A DNA stretch of 32,814 bases from Oscillospiraceae bacterium. Lineage in GTDB: Bacteria; Bacillota; Clostridia; Oscillospirales; Ruminococcaceae. The notes beneath the pieces were generated by a model. The model was not told the DNA's origin. It was given only the letters and a program-made list of their open reading frames with translations, and did no database searches. Positions 24,156 through 32,814 of this stretch are shown one piece after another; within the stretch, counting starts at the first letter, position 1; the number at the start of each line of letters is the position of its first letter. Location: assembly GCA_004555865.1 (NCBI GenBank), contig SFJO01000023.1, positions 1 through 32,814 of the forward strand, given 5' to 3'. A program made the translations under genes and the position numbers.

Positions 24156-25364
24156 TCACTTTTCAGCACACGGTTTTTCATTCTCTGCAAGCGCCTGAGG
24201 TTCGGGCGCAGCCGCCACCGGATTCCCCGCCTCGTCAATGCCCTTCTGGGCCAGACGGTCGTTCAGATATTCCCGCAAAAGCGTGTAGAGCACCGCAAAC
24301 GTGGGCACGCCCACCAGCATTCCCGCAAAGCCGAACAGGCCGCTGCCCACGATAATGGACACCAGCACCCACAGCGGGCTGAGGCCCGTGGAGTCGCCCA
24401 GAATGCGGGGGCCCAGCACATTTCCGTCAAACTGCTGGAGCGCCAGCACGAAAATCACAAACTCCAATGCGCTCAGCGGGCTGAAAATCAGCAGGATCAT
24501 CGTGCTGGGAATGGCACCGATAAACGGGCCAAAGAACGGGATCACGTTGGTAACGCCCACGATCACACTGATCAGCACCGCAAACGGCATACGCAGAATG
24601 CTGGTACCCACATAGCACAGCAGGCCGATGATCACGCTGTCGATGATCTTGCCGTTGATAAAGCCGCTGAAAATCGCATTGGCTTTGTGGCAGATGTCCA
24701 GCGTGCGGCGTGCGGCTTTTTCCGGCATCAAGGCCCAGATGAGCTTCCGGATCTGGCGCAGCAGCGTCTCTTTGCTCAGCATCATGTACAGCGAGCTGAT
24801 CACCGCCGTCAAAGCAGAAACCACGCCGCTGCCAATGGCTGCGCTGTAACTGACCACCTGCGGCAGCAGATTGCTCACAATGTCGGTCGCCTTGCGGATC
24901 AGGTCCTGATACGAACCAACCAATGCTTCCAGCCCCTTGGCATCCAGACCATACTGTTCGCTCAGGTCGTTCACCAGCGTATTCAGGCTGCGCAGGTATT
25001 CCGGCACCCGGTTGACCAGCACGGTGATGCTCTGCACCACCTGCGGCAGCACAATGCGCAGCAGCAAGCCCAGCAAAAGCAAGGTAACCATGTATGCCAG
25101 AATCACCGCAAAAGTACGGTGCTTGCCGCCCAGCAGCTTTTGCTGGAAAAACCGGGCTAGGCCATCCAGTAGATACGCCAGCACCAGGCCCGCCATGAAG
25201 GGGCTGAGGATGCCGATCAGCTCCCCCACTACATCCTTTACCACGTCCAGATTGTTTAAGGTCAGATACAGCACAATGCCGCCGGCCACCACAATCAGGT
25301 TGGAGGCAACCTGCTGGGTGACCTGCCATTTTCGCTCTTTTTCATGTTCACCGTTTGATTTCAT
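24156..25364 (-). CDS. AI-2E family transporter
   Basis: A 402-residue polytopic membrane protein of the AI-2E/PerM family, with about eight membrane segments. Characteristic stretches are PFMAGLVLAYLLDGL, the long amphipathic central region (about 110-210), ISSLYMMLSKETLLRQ, and VIPFFGPFIGAIPSTMILL toward the C-terminus, then LGDSTGLSPLWVLVSIIVGSGLFGFAGMLVGVP. Family members export small molecules or ions; the substrate here is unknown and need not be autoinducer-2. It stands alone between glmS and tRNA-Ala. Confidence 0.92.
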   Translation of the reverse strand: MKSNGEHEKERKWQVTQQVASNLIVVAGGIVLYLTLNNLDVVKDVVGELIGILSPFMAGLVLAYLLDGLARFFQQKLLGGKHRTFAVILAYMVTLLLLGLLLRIVLPQVVQSITVLVNRVPEYLRSLNTLVNDLSEQYGLDAKGLEALVGSYQDLIRKATDIVSNLLPQVVSYSAAIGSGVVSALTAVISSLYMMLSKETLLRQIRKLIWALMPEKAARRTLDICHKANAIFSGFINGKIIDSVIIGLLCYVGTSILRMPFAVLISVIVGVTNVIPFFGPFIGAIPSTMILLIFSPLSALEFVIFVLALQQFDGNVLGPRILGDSTGLSPLWVLVSIIVGSGLFGFAGMLVGVPTFAVLYTLLREYLNDRLAQKGIDEAGNPVAAAPEPQALAENEKPCAEK

Positions 25365-25414
25365 AAGTGTCCCTCTTCCCGGCCGGGCAATGCTCCGGCC
25401 GTTGTTCTAATTTT

Positions 25415-25443
25415 ATTATACTGTATCCTGCGTCGGTTTGCCA
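25415..25443 (-). promoter_or_regulatory. Candidate promoter of the AI-2E transporter gene
   Basis: On the minus strand TATAAT (25420-25415) lies 17 bases after TGGCAA (25443-25438), about 50 bases upstream of the start. The -35 match is weak. Confidence 0.45.
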
Positions 25444-25620
25444 TGCCTGCGGCAGAGAAAAGGCGCTCGATTTTCGTCTTTGGGGCAATCTTCCCGGCAA
25501 CAAGAACTTCGCCCATCAAAACGAAAAAGCGAATGGCAATATTTCACTTTGCCGTCCGCTTTTTACAAGTCGTCTATTCGATTGATCGGAAGCGCACACG
25601 CATTTTTCTGCGCTATGCGT

Positions 25621-27441
25621 TTATTCCACCGTTACGCTCTTGGCCAGGTTGCGAGGCTTATCCACATCGCAGCCGCGCAGAACGCTCATGTAATAGGCAA
25701 ACAACTGCAGCGGCACAATGAGCAAAAGCGGCATGAAAATGTCCTCGTATTCCGGCAGCCGCACCACATAGTCGGCTACATCTTCCGGTACCTTGGCGCT
25801 CTCCCGCGTGAACAGAATCACCCGTGCGCCGCGACTGCGCGTCTCCTTCACGTTGGAGATGGTCTTTTCATAGATGGTCTGCTGGGTGGCCAGCGCCACC
25901 ACCGGGGTACCCTTCACAACCAGCGAAATGGTGCCGTGCTTCAGTTCGCCGGCAGCGTAAGCGTCCGAATGAATGTAGCTGATCTCCTTCAGCTTCAGGC
26001 TGCCCTCCAGCGAAAGGGCATAGTCAAACCCGCGTCCCATAAAGAACAGGTCGGTGCTGTTCATGAACTGGCTGGCCAGGTATTTGATGCGTTCGCAATC
26101 GTCCAGAATGGGCTGCTGCAAATCCGCCGAAGCCTGCAGCTTCTCGGTCAGGCGGCGTGCCTCTGCCTCATCCAGCTTGCCCTTGGCCATGGCCAGCCGC
26201 AGCGCAAACAGATACAGCACGCACAGCTGCACGGTGTAGGCCTTGGTGGAAGCCACTGCAATCTCCGGGCCGGCATGCGTATACAGCACATAGTCGGCGG
26301 CGCGGGCAATGGAAGAGCCCACCACGTTGACCACCGCCAACACCGGCACCCCTTGCTCTTTGGCCAGGCGCAGCGCCGCCAAGGTATCGCTGGTCTCGCC
26401 GCTCTGGCTGATGATAATCATCAGGTCTTTTTTCGACAGGATCGGGTCCCGATAGCGGAACTCGCTGGCGATGTCCACCAGGGCCGGAACCCGCGCCAGC
26501 TTTTCAATGGCCGCGCTGCCCACCATGCCGGCATGCATCGCTGTGCCGCAGCCCACCAGATGCACGGTTTCGATGTTCCGCAGCACCTCATCGGTCAGTT
26601 CCGGAATACCCAGGTCCGGCAGCCCGTCCTGCACGCGGGGGCCAACCGTTGCCTTAATGGCCCGGGGCTGCTCGTGGATCTCCTTCAGCATGAAGTGCGG
26701 GAAACCGCCCTTCTCCGCCGCTTCCATATCCCAGTCCGCGGTCAGGCGCTCTTTTTTCACGCTCTGGCCAAACTCGTTGTAGAAGGAGATGCCGTCCCGG
26801 TGCAGCACCGCAATGTCGCCTTCATCCAGAATGCTGTACTCCCGGGTGTACTTCAGCAGGGCGGGAATGTCCGAGGCCAGAAAGTTTTCGCCTTCGCCAT
26901 AGCCCACGATCAGGGGACTTTCCTTGCGAACCGCAAACACCTCATCCGGAAAATCCTTGAACAGCACGCCGATGGCATAGCTGCCCCGTACCTTGGCCAG
27001 GGCCGCCATGATGGCCGCCAGCGGGTCGCCGGTGTAGCAGGAATCGATCAGCTTTACCAACACTTCCGTGTCGGTGTCGCTTTCAAACGTATACCCCTTT
27101 TTCATCAGGCTTTCTTTCAGGCGGCCGTAGTTTTCAATGATGCCGTTGTGCACCAGGCTGATGCGCGCAGAGGACTGCGGATGGCTGTTCACATCGCTGG
27201 GGGCACCGTGAGTAGCCCACCGGGTGTGGCCGATGCCGCAGCTGCACGGGGGCAGCGCTTCGCCCTCCAGCTTCTTTTTCAGCACGGCCAGGCGCCCTTT
27301 TGCCTTCACCACCTTGATGTCCGGGCCAATGGCCAGCGCCACGCCCGAAGAGTCATAGCCGCGGTACTCCAGCTTGGAAAGGCCCTCAATCAAAACTTCC
27401 GTTGCGTTTCGGCTGCCAATATATCCAACAATTCCACACAT
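25621..27441 (-). CDS. glmS: Glutamine-fructose-6-phosphate aminotransferase (isomerizing)
   Basis: Makes glucosamine-6-phosphate from fructose-6-phosphate and glutamine, the first step toward UDP-GlcNAc and cell wall. The 606 residues contain the class II glutaminase domain starting MCGIVGYIGS, with nucleophile Cys2 (Cys1 after Met removal) and LEYRGYDSSGVA, then two SIS domains (VGCGTAMHAG and SQSGETSDTLAALRLAKEQG; GRGFDYALSLEGSLKLKEISY). It ends in PRNLAKSVTVE, the usual C-terminus. GAGGAG lies 11 bases before ATG 27441. No glmS ribozyme core is visible in its leader. Confidence 0.97.
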   Translation of the reverse strand: MCGIVGYIGSRNATEVLIEGLSKLEYRGYDSSGVALAIGPDIKVVKAKGRLAVLKKKLEGEALPPCSCGIGHTRWATHGAPSDVNSHPQSSARISLVHNGIIENYGRLKESLMKKGYTFESDTDTEVLVKLIDSCYTGDPLAAIMAALAKVRGSYAIGVLFKDFPDEVFAVRKESPLIVGYGEGENFLASDIPALLKYTREYSILDEGDIAVLHRDGISFYNEFGQSVKKERLTADWDMEAAEKGGFPHFMLKEIHEQPRAIKATVGPRVQDGLPDLGIPELTDEVLRNIETVHLVGCGTAMHAGMVGSAAIEKLARVPALVDIASEFRYRDPILSKKDLMIIISQSGETSDTLAALRLAKEQGVPVLAVVNVVGSSIARAADYVLYTHAGPEIAVASTKAYTVQLCVLYLFALRLAMAKGKLDEAEARRLTEKLQASADLQQPILDDCERIKYLASQFMNSTDLFFMGRGFDYALSLEGSLKLKEISYIHSDAYAAGELKHGTISLVVKGTPVVALATQQTIYEKTISNVKETRSRGARVILFTRESAKVPEDVADYVVRLPEYEDIFMPLLLIVPLQLFAYYMSVLRGCDVDKPRNLAKSVTVE

Positions 27442-28048
27442 AATTCGCTTTCTCCTCATTCGGAACGGCATAAAAGGGCAACACAAACTCAGGGCCTGCC
27501 TCTTTCCCCTGTGCGGAAAAGCAGCAGGCCGACCCGCCGGGTGCTGTACGCTTTTGTCACCCGGGCCAACCATACACGTTCCATTCACTTTTTTCTGCGT
27601 CCGGCACCAACCTCCGGTACGCTGTTTTCGTTTCGATTTTCTGTTTCACACACTTGCTTTTCGAAGCAGCGCAGAACGGCACAGCCGCTTTCCGGGCCGC
27701 CGCCGACCTCGCTTCACGAAACAGATAGGCGTCTGCACAAGGCAAACGTTTATAAAGGGGTCGCCGTAAACGGCCCCAACAAAACGCAGTTCTTCGCTCT
27801 CGCCGCGCTTTTTTCAAATTCTGGCCTGCTGTCAGGTGGATTTGTTCCGGCATCGCTGCCGGTTTTTGTCCCCTGCTCCTGGCTGGAACGGCCCTCAGCC
27901 AAAAGGACATCCGCCGAATCTTTCGATGATCCTTTTCCTCGTCACCCGCACGGCTCTCACCCGCGTGGCCCGGCGCTCATTCATTCCCGAATGTGCAGCA
28001 TCGCTCCTTATTCAATCAACTTTCTTTTGAGATGGAACGCCCCTGCGC
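27442..28048. other. 607-base region without a convincing gene (glmS leader)
   Basis: It lies between glmS and the membrane-protein gene, both leftward. Open frames here do not resemble known proteins and lack ribosome sites. One imperfect hairpin (GGGCCTGC near 27492 with GCAGGCC near 27530, with an inner CTTTCC/GGAAAAG pair) sits 50-90 bases upstream of glmS. Conserved glmS-ribozyme core segments are not found. Confidence 0.5.
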
Positions 28049-28594
28049 TCAGCGCAAAAAGCGCAGCTTGGGACGAATCCGGATGACATACCACCGGGTC
28101 AGGTTCACGATCGACCGATCGTATGCCGCAAAGGCAACGTTTGCTGTCACCAACAAAACCGCCATCATGGCCTGCCCCATCTCCCGGTACTCCGCCGCCA
28201 GTTCCGGCATGGGAAACACCGTCAGCACCAGCGCGTACATCACCAGAATGGACAAATTGAACACACCCAGCTTCACTGCCCAGCGCACCGGTGCAAAGTG
28301 GAGCTGATCCAGCCGGACTTTCACCAGCGGGTAGTGCCCCAAAATGAACACAAACGCCAGTGCCATTTCCTTTTCCGGCACCAGAATCAGCGCCAGAATT
28401 GCCACGGCCGCAAACAGCAGCCAAGCGGTTTTCAGGCCGCATTCCAGGGCCACCGGCACCAGCAGCAGCCCGCTGATGGCCGGTGCGCAGAAGGTCGCGC
28501 AAGGGATCACGCTGCCCAGCAGCATCATCGAAAGAGCAAACGCACCGATTACACCGCTCAGCGCAATGCGGCTACTTTTGCTCGTCCTTCTCAT
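28049..28594 (-). CDS. Small integral membrane protein, ECF S-component-like
   Basis: A 181-residue membrane protein with about five hydrophobic segments: IALSGVIGAFALSMMLLGSV, AISGLLLVPVALECG, TAWLLFAAVAILALIL, MALAFVFILGHYPLVK and LGVFNLSILVMYALVLTVF. Size and topology resemble S-components of energy-coupling-factor vitamin transporters, but no substrate motif is recognised and the assignment is tentative. ATG 28594 is chosen because GGAAGG precedes it at a good distance; the upstream in-frame start at 28651 lacks a site. Confidence 0.65.
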   Translation of the reverse strand: MRRTSKSSRIALSGVIGAFALSMMLLGSVIPCATFCAPAISGLLLVPVALECGLKTAWLLFAAVAILALILVPEKEMALAFVFILGHYPLVKVRLDQLHFAPVRWAVKLGVFNLSILVMYALVLTVFPMPELAAEYREMGQAMMAVLLVTANVAFAAYDRSIVNLTRWYVIRIRPKLRFLR

Positions 28595-28828
28595 ACCCGA
28601 TCCTTCCACTGTGTCATCCTTTGCCGCAAGGCCCAATGCCTCACGCTCCATTCAAAAGATATCAAAAGGATACACCTTCCGGTCAAAAATTACAATCATA
28701 AACAAGCAATGTTATCAGAATGTTTACTTTTGTGGTACAATCAGCCTCTCAGTTTGTTACATTTCCCGAGAATTCCTCCACACAATTTGTCTTTTCTGCG
28801 TTTCTTTTGCACAATATTTCATTCATTT

Positions 28829-29656
28829 TTATTGTGAGTTCTCCGGCGGCATCTGTGACACGGTGCAGAATTCATATCCGTTCTCGCGGAACCAGTCAAT
28901 GATGTCCGGCAGAGCCTGCGCCGTGGTTTTGGTGGACTTGGTGTCGTGCATCAGCACAACACAGGTGCTCTGGCCCTTCGCTTCTCCGATGACATTTTCA
29001 TAGATTTCCCGGGCGCTGGGGTGGCCGCCCACCGCATCCTCCGCGCATACGTTCCAATCCAGATAGCGGTACCCCTTTTCCGCAGCCTGCCGCTTCAGCG
29101 TTTTCATGATTTCACTGCCCCCATACCGGTGGCTTACCGTGTTGGTGCTGCCGCCGGGGAAGCGCAGCCAATGGATCTGCGCCACATCCACATAGGGTGC
29201 CAGCTGCTGGCGCAGTTCCTTCAGGTCCGCCCAATAGGCCTCGGCGCTGGCATAGATCTCCCGGTACTCATGGGTGCAGCTGTGCAGCGCGATCTCGTTT
29301 CCTTCCGACACAGTGCGCTTCAAAACGGGCAGATGGTCCCGATTGTTCTCTGCCGCAATGACAAAAAAGGTCGCGTTGACCCCTTTCTCCTTCAAAACAT
29401 CCAGCACCGTTTCGGTGGTGGCACTGGGGCCGTCGTCAAAGGTCAGATAGACCCGCTTCGCCTGGGCCTGCCCGTCCGCCTGGGCCTGTACGGTCTGCAC
29501 CGCCCAGGGGTCTGCCGCCGCCGTTTTCAGGTCCTGCTGTGTGCAGCCCTGCACGGGGGAAACGCACCGTGCCCACATCACCCCTGCCAGCACCAGGCAG
29601 CTGACACCCCACAGGGTCGTTACAATGTGCCGCTTTGCCTTCATCGAACCTTTCAT
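28829..29656 (-). CDS. Polysaccharide deacetylase (NodB domain), secreted or anchored
   Basis: A carbohydrate esterase 4 family enzyme that removes acetyl groups from peptidoglycan or similar glycans outside the cell. The 275 residues start with a signal or anchor segment (about 10-27). The NodB motifs are in order: YLTFDDGPSATT (catalytic and metal Asp pair), ALHSCTHEY (metal His residues), RFPGG, DWNVCAEDA and VVLMHDTKS. AGGAGG lies 7 bases before ATG 29656. Many clostridial relatives (PdaA/PgdA-like) act in sporulation or lysozyme resistance; which applies here is not clear. Confidence 0.92.
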   Translation of the reverse strand: MKGSMKAKRHIVTTLWGVSCLVLAGVMWARCVSPVQGCTQQDLKTAAADPWAVQTVQAQADGQAQAKRVYLTFDDGPSATTETVLDVLKEKGVNATFFVIAAENNRDHLPVLKRTVSEGNEIALHSCTHEYREIYASAEAYWADLKELRQQLAPYVDVAQIHWLRFPGGSTNTVSHRYGGSEIMKTLKRQAAEKGYRYLDWNVCAEDAVGGHPSAREIYENVIGEAKGQSTCVVLMHDTKSTKTTAQALPDIIDWFRENGYEFCTVSQMPPENSQ

Positions 29657-29766
29657 TTTGTTCCCTCCTGCCCGCCCGGCCGCTTTCTTGATTTCCTGCC
29701 GCCAAGCATCTATACTTATAGCTATGACATTGACCGCCGGCTTATCCCGGCTGACAGGAGAAAAAC

Positions 29767-31071
29767 ATGGAAATTGCAACGTTGCTTTTGGCCGCGCTGG
29801 CGTGCGTGCTGAGCCTGGCTTCCCTGCTTCGCCGCCCATCCGGCGGCCTGACCGGGGAAGATCTGGAAAAGGTTCGGCAGGATCTTCTGGCGGAGGTGCG
29901 CCTGACCCGGCAGGAGCTGACCGGTACCCTGACCCAGGGCACTGCCCAGCAGGCCGAAGTTCAGCGCCAGGCCGCCGAACAGCAGGATAAGCATTTGCAG
30001 CAGGCCATGCAGCAGCTTGCCGCCCAGCAAAAAGCCACACTGGATTCCACGCTGTCTCAGCTCACGCTGATGAGCCAGCAGCTGCAGGGCGCCGCCAGCC
30101 AACAGAACCAGCAGCTGGAGGCCATCCGCGGCAGTGTAGAGACGCGGCTTTCCGCCCTTCAGGCCGACAACAACCAGAAATTGAATGAAATGCGTCAGAC
30201 CGTGGACCAGAAACTGGAAAAGGCCCTGGATGAAACGCTGAACCGCAGCTTCAGTCAGGTAAGCCGCCAGCTGGCCGAGGTTTACAAAGGGCTTGGCGAA
30301 ATGCAGACCCTTGCGGCCGGAGTCGGCGACCTGAAAAAGGTTTTGAGCAACGTAAAAACGCGCGGCATTCTGGGCGAGATTCAGCTGGGCGCCATTCTGC
30401 AGGAGCTGCTCACCCCTGACCAGTATGCCGAAAATATCGCCACCCGTCCGGGCAGCACGCAGCGGGTGGAATTTGCCCTGAAGCTGCCCGGAGACGGCGA
30501 GCAGCCGGTGTGGATGCCCATTGACGCCAAATACCCTGCCGACGCCTACGAGGCACTGCTGGACGCTTATGACACCGCCGACCCCGCCCAGGTGGATGCC
30601 GCCGTCAAAGAGCTGGACCGCCGGGTGCGCAGCTTTGCCAAGGACATTCACGACAAATACATCGAGCCGCCCGCCACAACGGATTTCGGCGTGATGTTTC
30701 TTCCGGTGGAAGGGCTGTACGCCGAGGTGGTGCGCCGTGGCACAGCCCAGCGCATCCAGCAGGATTACAAAGTGGTGGTAGCCGGCCCCACCACCATGTC
30801 CGCCCTGCTGAACAGCCTGCAGATGGGCTTCCGGACGTTGGCCATCCAGAAGCGCTCTGGCGAAGTCTGGGGCGTGCTGGGCCGGGTACGCACCGAGTTT
30901 GACACCTTTGCCAAGGCCCTGAGCCAAACGCAGAACCGCCTGAATCAGGCCTCCAACGAACTGGAAAACCTGGTGGGCGTGCGCACCCGCCAGATTCAGC
31001 GCCGGCTGGATGAGGTATCCCGCCTGTCTCCCGATGACGGCGGGCCCGCCCAGCTGACCGGTTTGAAGTGA
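29767..31071 (+). CDS. rmuC: DNA recombination protein RmuC
   Basis: The 434 residues have an N-terminal hydrophobic segment (about 3-20), a long Gln-rich coiled coil (about 35-190: QQLAAQQKATLDSTLSQ and similar) and the RmuC nuclease-like domain (about 195-415) with RGILGEIQLGAILQELLTPDQY, WMPIDAKYPADAYE, IHDKYIEPPATTDFGVMFLP and VAGPTTMSALLNSLQMGFR. RmuC restrains recombination at inverted repeats in E. coli. GGAG lies 7 bases before ATG 29767. It is transcribed away from the deacetylase gene, with a shared 110-base promoter region. Confidence 0.95.
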   Translation: MEIATLLLAALACVLSLASLLRRPSGGLTGEDLEKVRQDLLAEVRLTRQELTGTLTQGTAQQAEVQRQAAEQQDKHLQQAMQQLAAQQKATLDSTLSQLTLMSQQLQGAASQQNQQLEAIRGSVETRLSALQADNNQKLNEMRQTVDQKLEKALDETLNRSFSQVSRQLAEVYKGLGEMQTLAAGVGDLKKVLSNVKTRGILGEIQLGAILQELLTPDQYAENIATRPGSTQRVEFALKLPGDGEQPVWMPIDAKYPADAYEALLDAYDTADPAQVDAAVKELDRRVRSFAKDIHDKYIEPPATTDFGVMFLPVEGLYAEVVRRGTAQRIQQDYKVVVAGPTTMSALLNSLQMGFRTLAIQKRSGEVWGVLGRVRTEFDTFAKALSQTQNRLNQASNELENLVGVRTRQIQRRLDEVSRLSPDDGGPAQLTGLK

Positions 31072-31120
31072 CGCCTGCCCCCTGTTTTCCCGCAGCGGCA
31101 AAGCTTCTTTTACAAAAGTC

Positions 31121-31150
31121 TTGACTTTGCTGCAACGGTTGTGCTAGAAT
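31121..31150 (+). promoter_or_regulatory. Promoter of tRNA-Leu(GAG)
   Basis: TTGACT (31121-31126), 18 bases, then TAGAAT (31145-31150) with an extended -10 TG. The tRNA starts 39 bases downstream. Confidence 0.75.
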
Positions 31151-31189
31151 ATGTCTTGCGGTTTCCGATAGAATTCGGCCGTTTGACAT

Positions 31190-31273
31190 GCGAGGGTGGC
31201 GGAATCGGCAGACGCGCACGTTTGAGGTGCGTGTGGTAACACCATGGGGGTTCAAGTCCCCTCCCTCGCACCA
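31190..31273 (+). tRNA. tRNA-Leu (GAG)
   Basis: An 84-base class II tRNA with long variable arm and encoded CCA. The acceptor arms are GCGAGGG and CCCTCGC, the D-arm is typical of tRNA-Leu, and the anticodon loop is TTGAGGT giving GAG. A short hairpin (31277-31297, GAGCAGGC/GCCTGCTC) follows. A serine-recombinase remnant ends 31 bases beyond the CCA, so this tRNA may have been an integration site. Confidence 0.95.
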
Positions 31274-31304
31274 TAAGAGCAGGCATTTCGCCTGCTCTCC
31301 TTCG

Positions 31305-31985
31305 TTATGCGGGGATATATTCCACGGCCACGCCCTGCCTTGTTTCGGAGATATCACGGCTTGTCAGAGGCGCTGCCGGGATGTCGATGCACCCCACAAA
31401 GCGGTAGTGAATTGCGATTCGCTGTGTTCTACTTTTTCCGATGCCCTGCGTTTCGTACATCTCGATATAGTCAATAAGCTCCCGCAGCAGCGGTGCGGTC
31501 AGCTCGTCCATCTGCATAAACTTTCGGATGGCAGCGATAAACTTGTCCTTATTGGCCGTTTGCCGCTCCGCCTCCGCAATTTGCTCCCGGAGCTGTTGGA
31601 TCTTCGCTTTCAAGGCAAGCTGCTCTACATCGTATTCGTGGGTAATTTGCAGGAAGCCCTCGTCGGAAAGAAGCCCTTCCGCATTCTTTTCAAAGGCCTT
31701 TTTGTAGAGTCGGGACACGGTTTCTGTTCACATCCGTGCCTTTTGCAGCTCTCCCTCAAGGCGCTTCTTTTCCTCTGCGATTTCCCGGTTGGACTTGCGT
31801 TCCAGAATGTCGGCGAACATTGGCTCGTCGTCCCGCAGAAATTGCGCCATTCGTTGTAGCTCCAGTTTTACCACCTGCTCGATAGCGTCCGCCCGCACAT
31901 AGTGCCGGGTCGGGCAACTGCCACGATAGTCTTTTACATAGTTGGAGCAGGAGAAAAAGCAGATATTCTTATTGATGGTGTTGAC
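31305..31985 (-). pseudogene. C-terminal remnant of a large serine recombinase
   Basis: About 227 codons that match the C-terminal part of large clostridial serine recombinases (DUF4368 type). The fragment begins inside the zinc-ribbon-like region (FFSCSNY...RGSCPTRHYVRADAIEQVV), runs through a coiled coil (EEKKRLEGELQKARM...TETVSRLYKKAF) and ends with the TQRIAIHYRFVGCIDIP domain. An in-frame TGA at 31728-31730 interrupts the coiled coil, probably a CGA-to-TGA change since Arg is usual there. The resolvase catalytic domain is missing; the fragment stops abruptly at about 31985 where M18 peptidase sequence begins. It is therefore inactive, a relic of an integrated element near tRNA-Leu. Confidence 0.85.
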
Positions 31986-32801
31986 GTGATATGAACGACG
32001 GACGAGCCCTGAACCCGGAAATTGATATGCTGCCTGTATACGGGCAGGCCGCCAGCGCCGGAACCCTCCGACAGCTGATTGCCGATGCCGCCGGGGTAAC
32101 CCCCGAGCAGGTCCTTGCTTCCGACCTGTTTTTGTATCTGCGGCAGTGTCTGGGGCACAGAGCACGAGTTCATTTCCAGCCCAAGGCTGGACGATCTGCA
32201 GTGTACCTGGGCGTGCACGAAAGTGCTTGCCGAAAGCCGCAGTGAACGCAGCATTTTTCGGTGCGCAGTTTTTGACAACGAAGAAGTAGGCAGCACCACC
32301 AAACAAGGGGCCGGTTCCACCTTCCTGCAGGACGTCATCGACCGCATCTGTGAATCCATTGGCGCCGGTGCCGGTGAAAAGCGCCGGATGCTGGCCGCCA
32401 GCCTGGTGGCTTCGGCCGACAACGGCCATGCGATCCACCCAACCACCCGGAAAAGGCCGACAAGGCAAACTACCCCGTAATGAACGGCGGCGTGGTCATC
32501 AAATACAGTGCGAACCAAAAACACACCACCGATGCCGTTTCCGCCGGGCTGTTCAGGGTCATCTGCGCCAGGGCGGATGTACCTTTGCAGGTGTTCATTA
32601 ACCGGTCCGATGTGCTGGGCGGCTCCACACTGGGCAACATTTCCGGCAGCCATGTGGCACTGAATACGGTCGACATCGGCCTTGCGCAGCTGGCCATGCA
32701 CTCGCCGTATGAAATATCCCCTGCATCTGCTGAACGCGATGAAGGCGCTGTACAGCGCCGAGATTCTGTGCACCCAAGACGGCGAATATCCGGTACTGTA
32801 A
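31986..32801 (+). pseudogene. Truncated, frameshifted M18 aspartyl-aminopeptidase-like fragment
   Basis: The C-terminal half of an M18 aminopeptidase of the roughly 430-residue (aspartyl aminopeptidase-like) branch. Recognisable blocks lie in three frames: MNDGRALNPEIDMLPVYGQA (from 31991), EFISSPRLDDLQCTW and CAVFDNEEVGSTTKQGAGST (about 32165-32310), SADNGHAIHP, then VMNGGVVIKYSANQKHTTDA, INRSDVLGGSTLGNISGSHV and IGLAQLAMHS, ending with MKALYSAEILCTQDG and a stop at 32799-32801. At least three frame changes occur (near 32160, 32436 and 32710), the last with a small deletion. The N-terminal half is absent because the sequence abuts the serine-recombinase remnant. No product is expected. Confidence 0.87.
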
Positions 32802-32814
32802 CGTACCGCTCTGC

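Noticed and set aside
27442..27800. glmS ribozyme in the glmS leader
   Set aside because: Conserved core segments of the ribozyme could not be found on the minus strand upstream of glmS; only an ordinary imperfect hairpin is present.
27557..27910. 117-residue minus-strand open frame
   Set aside because: Basic, low-complexity composition, no ribosome site, no family resemblance; it lies in the glmS leader region.
29657..30040. N-terminal extension of the polysaccharide deacetylase frame
   Set aside because: It is the antisense of rmuC's start region, with Pro/Ala/Gly-rich sequence. The strong ribosome site and signal peptide place the start at 29656.

Overview
The window looks like chromosomal DNA from a GC-rich, spore-forming member of the Clostridia, most likely Oscillospirales (Oscillospiraceae/Ruminococcaceae). 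The reasons are a gerA-type germination operon, DUF951, DUF4364, DUF421/DUF4363 and a giant fused acyl-CoA dehydratase activase, together with strong GC bias and clean sigma-A promoters. The family placement is inference; there is no rRNA to settle it.

Left end (1-2350): the most interesting part. A TnpB/Cas12-like RuvC nuclease gene (111-1638, broken by two -1 frameshifts) is followed by about 200 bases of structured non-coding DNA and then a six-repeat CRISPR array (1845-2218; 33-base repeats, 35-36-base unrelated spacers). The non-coding stretch contains an anti-repeat (1799-1822) that can form about 20 base pairs with the CRISPR repeat, as expected for a tracrRNA. There is no cas1 or cas2. 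The layout matches a transposon-to-CRISPR intermediate (type V-U / 'TranC'-like): a TnpB descendant whose omega/reRNA has been split into tracrRNA plus crRNA.

2369-7410 (minus strand) is one likely operon, DUF951 - prfA - tsaC/sua5 - coaE - lytic transglycosylase - M18 aminopeptidase, ending at a strong bidirectional terminator. 7817-10230 holds plus-strand genes: an S1-domain protein, a DUF4364 regulator-like protein, a PaaI-type thioesterase and tRNA-Asp. 10239-13597 (minus) is a gerA-gerB-gerC spore germinant-receptor operon with a possible sigma-G promoter. 13696-14753 (plus) is a DUF421-DUF4363 pair, which converges on an MBL-fold hydrolase. tRNA-Leu(UAG) follows.

16103-20575 (minus) is a 1490-residue acyl-CoA dehydratase activase-type protein. 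21068-22568 (minus) holds a lipoprotein and RadC. 22675-23730 (plus) is an RluA-type pseudouridine synthase, followed by an unexplained 81-base stem-loop. tRNA-Ala, an AI-2E family transporter, glmS, a small membrane protein and a polysaccharide deacetylase lie on the minus strand, and rmuC on the plus strand.

Right end (31190-32801): tRNA-Leu(GAG) is followed within about 30 bases by the C-terminal remnant of a large serine recombinase (minus strand), which is fused end to end with the frameshifted C-terminal half of a second M18 aminopeptidase. This is a scar of past mobile-element activity. Genes between the two ends appear intact, so the broken genes at both ends are probably real decay rather than generally poor sequence.
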